DNA from: Desulfobacteraceae bacterium
GTDB lineage: Bacteria > Desulfobacterota > Desulfobacteria > Desulfobacterales > JAABRJ01
Reading direction: 5' to 3'
DNA length: 9,009 bases
Assembly: GCA_011390985.1 (NCBI GenBank)
Contig: JAABRJ010000527.1
Span: 1 to 9,009, forward strand
Below, in pieces: positions 1 through 5,197 of this stretch (position 1 is its first letter; every line of letters begins with the position of its first letter). The notes below the pieces were generated by a model. It had not been told where the DNA came from. It made no database searches and was given only the letters and a program-made list of their open reading frames with translations. The translations under genes and the position numbers were made by a program.

Positions 1-1976
1 GGCCAGAGGAGCGCCTCGTCCTGACCACCGGCGCTAATCACCTCCGTTATGCCAGGCGAAGAGGTGCCGGATTTGGGCGCGGTCAGCACCCCCGGCAAAT
101 CGCCAGGGGGCGCAACCCGACTGCGCCGGTTGAGGTGTTCCAGCAGGCCGTTATCCGGGGTTTCGCGGTACTGCTGCTTTCTTTCACTATAGCTGCCGTA
201 TGGCTCTCTGAGGCCAAAATCCTGTTCACTTCCCGACCAAAAGGTCAGCACGTCGGTTCCGGGTACGTCCTGGACCCTGGCAAGTATCGGGGTAAAGGTA
301 AAAAGCACGTCCGTTTCGTTTACCCGCGATTCAGTGTTTGAAAAAATACTCCCCAGGGCTGCCACCTCGCCCAGGAGGGGCAGTTTGCGAACGGTCGTAC
401 GCTCGTCGTCCTGAATCAGACCGCCGATGATGACCGGCTCGCCGTCCCGGACGGTCATCACCGTAGTGACGGTCCGGGTCAGAATTTCATACTGGGGGTC
501 CTCTAAAGTTCCAATATTGGGCCCCAGGGCACTCAGCTCAAGTGCGAGTTTCAAGGAGATTTCCCCATGGAGGTTGATGATCGGTTCGGCATCCACTTTC
601 ACCCCGATATCGAAATACTGGAAATCATTGGTGACCTGACCGGTGGTTTCCACGCGCCGGTTTGTCCGCAAGGGGATCCGCGACCCGATCAAAATCGAGG
701 ATTTTTCACGGCTTCGAACCCTCAGCTGCGGTTTGGCCAGAATCCGGGTATCCGTATCCTGTTTGAGAAAGTTCAGGGTCACCGTCGGGACTGCCAGCAG
801 AAGTTCGTTGCTGGAAATATTCCCGAGGGCTCTTAAAGACGCCAGGTTGGCAAACTCGGAGTCGGAACTGATGTTGGGGGCCGTCTCCCCGATCCCCAGG
901 GTCAGGGCGTAAGGGTCAAAATCAAGGCCAAGCTGCTTTTCCTTGGCACGGCTGACCTCTAATATCTCCACATTCAACAGCACCTCCGCCGGGGCGCGGT
1001 CATTGGCTTCTATGATTTTTCCGGCCAGTTCGATGACTTCCTTTGACCCTCGCACCACAATGGTGTTTGATTGCTCATTGGCGCTGATGTCCTTTTCCTT
1101 GAAAATTTTGGCCAACAGCTCGACCACTTTTGTGGCTTCCAGGGAGCTCAAGTAAAAGGTGCGGATTTGAAGGTCCTGGTATTCTTTTTCCTTTTCGGGC
1201 GTCTTGGCGTAAATGACCATGGTTTTTTCATCGATCACATTGGCGGCCAGATTGCTGGTTTTCAGCAGTACCTCCAAGAAGTGATCAAAAGACACATCGG
1301 TCATGAAAAGGGTCACCCGGTTGTCCTGCAGATCCTTATCGAAGATGAAGTTGATGCCGGAAAGCTTCGTGAGCACCTCGAAAACGTTGAGTATCGGGGA
1401 ATTTTTGAATTTCAATGAGATCGGGGCGCGGGATTTCAGTTTCAGATGAAACTTGGGCGGAAACGCTTCCTTGTTTTCAAAAAACGCCAGGGCCTCGCGA
1501 GCATCGTCGTTGTCGGGGTTTAAATCGAGGGACTTTTGAAACAACTCCCGGGCCTGATCGTATTTTTCGACCTTGACCATGGTTTCGGCCTTGGTGAAAT
1601 AACGGTCTGCCTCCTGGAGGTTTCTGGCTTTCAGGATGAGTTCGCCCGCCCTGCTGTTTGCCGGGTTCATGCTGATGCTGATCTGAAACTCACCAATGGC
1701 GTCATTAAAGCGACTGTTTTCCAGAAGGGCCTCCCCCCGGGCCATGTGATACCGTGAGGCCTCCCCGCGGGCCCGGTTCAACTGCAGTTTGGTTTCCGGG
1801 TTGTTGGGGTTTTCCTGATAGGCCTGCTGATAGCTTTTGACGGCGCTATCCCAATCGCCGGCCGTGGCGAACTGCTTTCCTTCTTCCATAAAAGAAGTGG
1901 TGGCTGTGCATCCGCAAAAAGCGGCCAGCATTGCCAGCAGCAGCGATGTCAGGGCAAAAGCGGCCTGCTGTCTCAT
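1..1976 (-). CDS. gspD: Secretin (GspD/PilQ/MshL family) with lipoprotein signal and N-terminal TPRs; C-terminus beyond window
   Basis: 658 residues are visible and the frame is still open at base 1. The outer-membrane pore of the machine. A signal peptide (1-22) ends in F-C-G before C23, a plausible though non-standard lipobox; T24 at +2 favours the outer membrane. Three TPR-like helix pairs follow (about 29-62, 75-108, 121-157), each ending near an N-P-x-N/P turn. Next come an STN/N0-like domain (about 184-256), a secretin N1-type domain (about 268-325) and the secretin core (about 328-567). The core shows VPTVTLNFL (396-404), ILAKPQLRV (412-420) and the secretin signature around GEPVIIGGL (512-520) with LPLLGEV eleven residues later; only P514 departs from the signature pattern. 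After FTPILAR (561-567) the chain continues for more than 90 residues, starting with a TFWSGSE segment, so it has a C-terminal extension. TPR lipoproteins such as PilF/PilW/Tgl are separate pilotins in T4P; here a similar module is fused to the pore. Confidence 0.93.
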   Translation of the reverse strand, partial: MRQQAAFALTSLLLAMLAAFCGCTATTSFMEEGKQFATAGDWDSAVKSYQQAYQENPNNPETKLQLNRARGEASRYHMARGEALLENSRFNDAIGEFQISISMNPANSRAGELILKARNLQEADRYFTKAETMVKVEKYDQARELFQKSLDLNPDNDDAREALAFFENKEAFPPKFHLKLKSRAPISLKFKNSPILNVFEVLTKLSGINFIFDKDLQDNRVTLFMTDVSFDHFLEVLLKTSNLAANVIDEKTMVIYAKTPEKEKEYQDLQIRTFYLSSLEATKVVELLAKIFKEKDISANEQSNTIVVRGSKEVIELAGKIIEANDRAPAEVLLNVEILEVSRAKEKQLGLDFDPYALTLGIGETAPNISSDSEFANLASLRALGNISSNELLLAVPTVTLNFLKQDTDTRILAKPQLRVRSREKSSILIGSRIPLRTNRRVETTGQVTNDFQYFDIGVKVDAEPIINLHGEISLKLALELSALGPNIGTLEDPQYEILTRTVTTVMTVRDGEPVIIGGLIQDDERTTVRKLPLLGEVAALGSIFSNTESRVNETDVLFTFTPILARVQDVPGTDVLTFWSGSEQDFGLREPYGSYSERKQQYRETPDNGLLEHLNRRSRVAPPGDLPGVLTAPKSGTSSPGITEVISAGGQDEALLW

Positions 1977-1982
1977 GGGAGT

Positions 1983-1988
1983 CACCTT
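1983..1988 (-). promoter_or_regulatory. Ribosome binding site fixing the secretin start
   Basis: AAGGTG on the minus strand lies 6 nt before ATG 1976. This start places a signal peptide at residue 1. Two adjacent in-frame ATGs at 2087 and 2084 would add about 37 residues ahead of the signal peptide and have only a poorly spaced GAGG. Confidence 0.65.
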
Positions 1989-2130
1989 GAAGAACGGTTT
2001 TGGGGTCCCGATCGCGGCTGCGGTCCCAAACACGGGTGCGGCAGCACTCTTAAAAATAAAAGGTTTCAACCGAAAACTGTTCATCATGCCTCATACATCC
2101 TTTACGGTCATCAAAGTTGTCGGTTCCGCA

Positions 2131-2155
2131 AAAGTCCAATTTCTGCCTTGCGCTG
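2131..2155 (+). repeat. Inverted intergenic repeat, copy 1 (partner at 5155-5179)
   Basis: The 25 bases at 2131-2155 match the reverse complement of 5155-5179 at 23 positions; the mismatches are at the 14th and 17th base. Both copies lie in the only two large gaps of the downstream part of the cluster. Similarity fades on either side, although both neighbourhoods share short pieces such as ATCA next to a run of A or T. Chance identity of this length in 9 kb is very unlikely. Confidence 0.75.
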
Positions 2156-2246
2156 GCGGTTCCACAAAAAGCGTCCGGGCTGGGTCGCAAGCATCTCAGG
2201 AAATGACCGGTCCCGATGTTAAGCGGCAACGCCTTGCGCGCCCCCG

Positions 2247-2819
2247 TCAAAATCCTCCCAAATCAATATGAATCGCCTCATCGATATTTTCCGCCCGGAT
2301 GGTGAGGACCTGGGGTGTGATCTCCTCCACCAAATAAACCCCATCGATGCGATCTCCTTTACGGACAATGAGAATTTCCTTGCCGCGCTCCATGAAAAGG
2401 GCAAGCTCCCCACGGCTTCTAAAAAAACCGAAGATACGAAACTGGCTAAGCTCCTGTTTTACCTGCAGCACGGGATCGAGCGCCGCGACCCCCGGAGCCG
2501 TCGCGGCATCTGAATCGGGTACGGTTTCTGGTGGCGGAGATTCGACAGACAGCGACCGGTCGCCCGGTCCCCAAAAACCGGGGTTGAGCACCCGCCCGGA
2601 ATGCTGCGGCGGGTGCTGCAGCAAGGCCAGGTGAAAATCGGCATCCTTGAGCTGCGCCGCCGAAGTCGGAGAGCTCGCCTGGCGGCTCTCCCCTCCACCC
2701 TTGCCGGTGTGGGTCAGCTGAGCCACGCGTTCCTGGCGAAAGGGGTTCATCAAACGGTACACCACCAGCGCAGCCAGTAGGAAAAGCAGAACGGTGAGAA
2801 GCTTCTTCTTGTTATCCAT
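2247..2819 (-). CDS. GspC/PilP-like clamp protein linking platform and secretin
   Basis: 190 residues from ATG 2819. A cytoplasmic MDNKKK is followed by one transmembrane helix (about 7-21), then a long low-complexity periplasmic linker rich in Pro, Ser, Gly and Gln (about 27-120), then a compact beta-rich domain at 124-188 (FRIFGFFRSRGELALF, GKEILIVRKGDRIDG, VLTIRAENID). That domain matches the homology region shared by GspC and PilP, which contacts the secretin N0 domain. PilP is normally a lipoprotein; no lipobox is present here and the anchor is GspC-like, while no PDZ or coiled-coil C-terminal module of GspC follows. The start is ATG 2819, 19 bp after the pilO stop, with GGCGG a few bases upstream; TTG 2822 is an in-frame alternative. 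Position fits pilP of the usual MNOPQ order. I leave the symbol empty because it mixes features of both families. Confidence 0.8.
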   Translation of the reverse strand: MDNKKKLLTVLLFLLAALVVYRLMNPFRQERVAQLTHTGKGGGESRQASSPTSAAQLKDADFHLALLQHPPQHSGRVLNPGFWGPGDRSLSVESPPPETVPDSDAATAPGVAALDPVLQVKQELSQFRIFGFFRSRGELALFMERGKEILIVRKGDRIDGVYLVEEITPQVLTIRAENIDEAIHIDLGGF

Positions 2820-2838
2820 CAAACCGCCGTATCAGTGG

Positions 2839-3381
2839 TCATCGGAAAAAGGTTGAAATGTCCAAGGTCATTTCTAAAGGTTCGTTGTTTTTCAGGTCCT
2901 TTTCGAACGACAGTTTCTCGATTGCAAAGAGGCTGGGGGAGTTCTGAAGGTCTGCCAGAAAGCTTTTCAAGCTGGCATAAGGCCCTTTCACCGCAAGCGA
3001 CGTCGCATACCTCCAAAGCCCCAGCTCTTTGGCCTCGCTGGGGGAAAAGCTCATTTTTTCAACCTGCAGCCCGTTTTTTTTCAGCAGCTCATCAATTTCA
3101 GCGGCTTTTTCCGTAAAAGCGACCTTCTGGGGCAGCTGGTTTTGAAAGGCTTCCAGCACGGCCACCTGTTTCGCATACGGCCCATTGCCGCCGGTGGTCC
3201 CTGAAAACTGGCGCAGTTCCGCCCGCTGGCGCGAATACCGGGCCTGCAGATCGCGAACCTGCTGCTGCTGACCCCGAATAAAAAAAACGTAAAAGCCGGC
3301 GTTGAGCGCCAGCAGAACGAAACAGATACCCCAGAGGGCCCGTCTTTTTTGGGCTGCGGCCACGAAACGCTCAAACTCCAT
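2839..3381 (-). CDS. pilO: PilO/GspM-like inner-membrane assembly protein
   Basis: 180 residues. There is a short basic cytoplasmic N-terminus, a transmembrane helix at about 15-35, a Gln/Arg-rich coiled coil (38-58), and a periplasmic ferredoxin-like domain (about 86-180). The sequence 'GPYASLKSFLADLQNSPSLFAIEKLSF' region at 133-159 is the most typical part of the PilO family. It heterodimerises with PilN and, with the clamp protein, connects the platform to the secretin. ATG 3381 starts one base after the pilN stop. AAGGA 8 nt upstream lies inside the pilN end, so translation is probably coupled. GspM is the T2SS equivalent, and the two are hard to separate by sequence alone. Confidence 0.87.
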   Translation of the reverse strand: MEFERFVAAAQKRRALWGICFVLLALNAGFYVFFIRGQQQQVRDLQARYSRQRAELRQFSGTTGGNGPYAKQVAVLEAFQNQLPQKVAFTEKAAEIDELLKKNGLQVEKMSFSPSEAKELGLWRYATSLAVKGPYASLKSFLADLQNSPSLFAIEKLSFEKDLKNNEPLEMTLDISTFFR

Positions 3382-3382
3382 C

Positions 3383-4039
3383 TTACTTTTCCTTCAGACT
3401 CGCGGCGGTCGGGGCTTCGAGAATCGAAGCCAAATTGCCATAGGTTTCCGCCGGCAAAAAGCTTTCAAGAGCAAGGGCGCCTTCGATCACGAACATGATC
3501 TGTTCAGGGTCTTGGGCTGATTTTCCGTTTTTTCCCTGGTTGAAAGTGAGATTGGCAAGGGCGACCCGGCTGACGTCTTCCAGCGACTCGAGCTGATTGA
3601 TAAAAAGGGTGACACGGTCCATCGACTCGGCAACGCCCTCCAGCACGATGGCGCCGATAGTCTCGTTTGCCTCCAGACGCAGCAACTGAACCTCGTCGGG
3701 CAGGTTGGATTCCAGCATGTCCAGAAGTCGGTCGATTGGGAAAACATCCCTGGCCACCAGTCGGGACATCCGGATGATGTTGTTTTCAATCATTTCAGGT
3801 TCCGCCGCGCGGCCTTGGGCTGTCTGGGCCTTTTGCCTGCCGCGCTGGTCCGCCAGACTGCTTTCGAGACGCTCGATTTTGTGTTGATAGGCCACTATCC
3901 CGCTCCTATTTTGGAGCCCCATCCGGATGGAATTGATGGAAATCAGCAGCGCGACAACCGCAAACCCGATCAGCACGAGCTTGGCAATACGCTGATAGCG
4001 GAAATCGAAGGTTGCCAAGTTGATTCTGATAGCGTCCAA
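3383..4039 (-). CDS. pilN: PilN-like inner-membrane assembly protein (C-terminal half of a split GspL)
   Basis: 218 residues, bitopic. The N-terminal cytoplasmic peptide MDAIRINLAT matches the PilN 'IRINLLP' motif that docks into PilM. One transmembrane helix lies at about 20-37, followed by a probable coiled coil (about 48-75) and a periplasmic alpha/beta domain with the ferredoxin-like PilN/GspL pattern (about 100-192). Together PilM and PilN correspond to the single protein GspL of classical T2SS. The start is TTG, with GGAGG 10 nt upstream; the residue encoded is Met at initiation. The gene begins 6 bp after pilM and its stop codon is separated from pilO by one base. The C-terminal 25 residues are Ala/Glu/Ser-rich and probably disordered. 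The identification rests on motif, topology and neighbours, because sequence conservation in this family is low. Confidence 0.88.
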   Translation of the reverse strand: MDAIRINLATFDFRYQRIAKLVLIGFAVVALLISINSIRMGLQNRSGIVAYQHKIERLESSLADQRGRQKAQTAQGRAAEPEMIENNIIRMSRLVARDVFPIDRLLDMLESNLPDEVQLLRLEANETIGAIVLEGVAESMDRVTLFINQLESLEDVSRVALANLTFNQGKNGKSAQDPEQIMFVIEGALALESFLPAETYGNLASILEAPTAASLKEK

Positions 4040-4045
4040 ATCGGG

Positions 4046-4990
4046 TCACCCTCCAATCAGCGAAAGGGTTTGAGCAGCGCCGATGGCAGCCGCATAAGCG
4101 CCTGCCACCGCGCGCGAATCGGCCTCTATGGCTGGTCCCGGCTGAATTGAAATCAGGCTGTCCTCATTCAATATCTCCACCTTCATGTCGCTGAGATTTT
4201 TAAATACCTCCTCCAATTCCCGGTGGAAGCCGACCTGACTGCCGACGAACAGTTTTTCAATTTCCCCATCGGGGTTCAACCCCAGGTAGTGTTGCATGGT
4301 CATATCCACATCCTGGAAAAAGTGCAGATTTGAAAAGCCGCGTTTGACGCCGTGATAAAAAGTTAAACGGGAATCTTCAAAAACAAAAAGGCAGAAAAAG
4401 TTTTCAAACAAGCCGAGGTAGGCAATGGTCCCCGTGTCGGGCAAAAGGCTTCGGTAAAAATTAAACTGGTTGATCCTAGTGGGCCGGATCACCTCGGGAT
4501 CCAACTTGGCCAGCTTGAACACCCTTTCGTATTCCCTGATCACCTCGCGATTGCCGATGGATACCAGCAGCCGCTGGCTGCCACCGGCGGCGGGCCCCAA
4601 CGGCTGGAATGAAATCTGGGCGGAATCGGGCGCGAAGCGAAATGTTTTTTCCGCCCACCAGACGATCATTTTTTCGGTTTCCGGACGGCTGCCGGGAAGG
4701 GCATCAAATTTCTGGATGGACAGCTTGACGTTTTCATTTGGAATCGAAAGTCCCACCCGACTAGGCCGGCCGTCGAGGCCGGCCAACGCTTCGTGCAGCG
4801 CCTCGGCAAGTTTAGGTTCATCCAGTATGTTTTGCGCCCGAAAGGATGCCTGAAGGGTCGCCTCCGGCAGCGCCACCCGTTTGAAATGCAGGAGCCGCCA
4901 GCCGTCTTTGGCCTTTTCAATCTGGGCGAGCTTGACCGCGGTCGGACTGATTTCGATGCCGGCATACCTTTTTCTGAAGTGCGAAATCAT
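4046..4990 (-). CDS. pilM: PilM-like actin-fold cytoplasmic assembly protein (N-terminal half of a split GspL)
   Basis: 314 residues from ATG 4990. The N-terminus (KRYAGIEISPTAVKLAQIE, 7-25) aligns with the PilM/FtsA-type phosphate-1 strand-turn-strand. The remainder fits the family: about 75-95 gives the 'VGLSIPNENV' strand, 105-120 an aromatic E-K-x-I-x-W-W helix, and 187-220 the second subdomain. PilM is cytoplasmic, binds the short N-terminal peptide of PilN and connects the ATPase to the inner-membrane complex. The canonical phosphate-1 DIG is EIS here (13-15), and the phosphate-2 D-x-G is replaced by YLGLFENF (191-198), so nucleotide binding is doubtful, as in GspL. Earlier in-frame ATGs at 5023 and 5077 exist; 4990 is chosen because it matches the family N-terminus and because 5077 abuts the repeat block. 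None has a good Shine-Dalgarno sequence. Its stop lies 6 bp before pilN. Confidence 0.88.
   Translation of the reverse strand: MISHFRKRYAGIEISPTAVKLAQIEKAKDGWRLLHFKRVALPEATLQASFRAQNILDEPKLAEALHEALAGLDGRPSRVGLSIPNENVKLSIQKFDALPGSRPETEKMIVWWAEKTFRFAPDSAQISFQPLGPAAGGSQRLLVSIGNREVIREYERVFKLAKLDPEVIRPTRINQFNFYRSLLPDTGTIAYLGLFENFFCLFVFEDSRLTFYHGVKRGFSNLHFFQDVDMTMQHYLGLNPDGEIEKLFVGSQVGFHRELEEVFKNLSDMKVEILNEDSLISIQPGPAIEADSRAVAGAYAAAIGAAQTLSLIGG
4050..4054 (-). promoter_or_regulatory. Ribosome binding site deciding the TTG start of pilN
   Basis: GGAGG on the minus strand lies inside the last codons of pilM, 10 nt before a TTG at 4039-4037. An in-frame TGA just upstream rules out any earlier start, and no ATG or GTG follows soon enough to keep the conserved IRINL peptide. 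Overlap of this site with the pilM end suggests translational coupling. Confidence 0.65.
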
Positions 4991-5077
4991 TGGCGCCAGA
5001 AGGTTATTCCTGATTGTAAGCATAGGGCAAGTGCTCAAAATTGATGATGGCGTTAAAATTTCAAATTTGGAGGGCAT

Positions 5078-5197
5078 CCCAAACGGCCCGACTTCAGCGC
5101 TCAGGTTTCGAGGTGCGAGGCGTATTTAATTCACGCCGCAGCGACTCCGGGATGCAGCGCAACGCCGAAATTGGACTTTCAACGCCGCCATCAAAAT
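5078..5197. repeat. Repeat-like intergenic block between gspE and pilM
   Basis: About 120 bp without a credible gene. It contains a 25-bp segment (5155-5179) that recurs in inverted orientation at 2131-2155 in the other large gap of this cluster, with 23 of 25 bases identical. It also contains a small hairpin (stem 5119-5123 / 5133-5137, 9-nt AT loop) flanked by imperfectly complementary sequence. GGCGTTG occurs twice within 30 bp on the minus strand. The make-up resembles dispersed intergenic repeats of Desulfobacterota as I remember them; I have no search to back that. No convincing promoter or terminator is visible. Confidence 0.55.
5155..5179 (-). repeat. Inverted intergenic repeat, copy 2 (partner at 2131-2155)
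   Basis: Read on the minus strand this 25-bp segment is 23/25 identical to the plus strand at 2131-2155. It starts about 20 bp after the gspE stop codon (5200-5198) and lies within a longer repeat-like block containing an imperfect hairpin. No direct target duplications are apparent around it. Confidence 0.75.

Larger units (their letters stand above)
1977..2246. other. 270-bp gap between clamp gene and secretin; no gene supported
   Basis: This gap holds an inverted copy of the 25-bp sequence of the gspE-pilM gap (see separate entry), a short direct repeat (2121-2137 and 2157-2176, sharing cggttcc, an A run and gtcc), and an AT-rich stretch (2050-2070) before the secretin. Short frames across it have no recognisable content. 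A promoter for the secretin could lie here, but I see no convincing -35/-10 pair and no terminator hairpin with a T-tract. Confidence 0.6.

Noticed and set aside
135..1757. Several plus-strand frames of 70-115 codons opposite the secretin
   Set aside because: They are antisense shadows of the secretin, whose minus-strand frame is unbroken over 658 codons with all domain motifs in order.
1977..2087. In-frame N-terminal extension of the secretin from ATG 2087/2084
   Set aside because: It would put about 37 residues ahead of the signal peptide, has poor ribosome-site spacing, and ATG 1976 has AAGGTG 6 nt upstream.
2050..2250. 66-codon minus-strand frame filling the clamp-secretin gap
   Set aside because: It runs through the inverted-repeat core and the direct repeat, has no hydrophobic segment, domain or ribosome site, and looks non-coding.
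4991..5077. Longer PilM from ATG 5077 or 5023
   Set aside because: The extra residues match nothing in the PilM family, and 5077 abuts the repeat-like block. The 5023 start cannot be fully excluded because no candidate has a good ribosome site.
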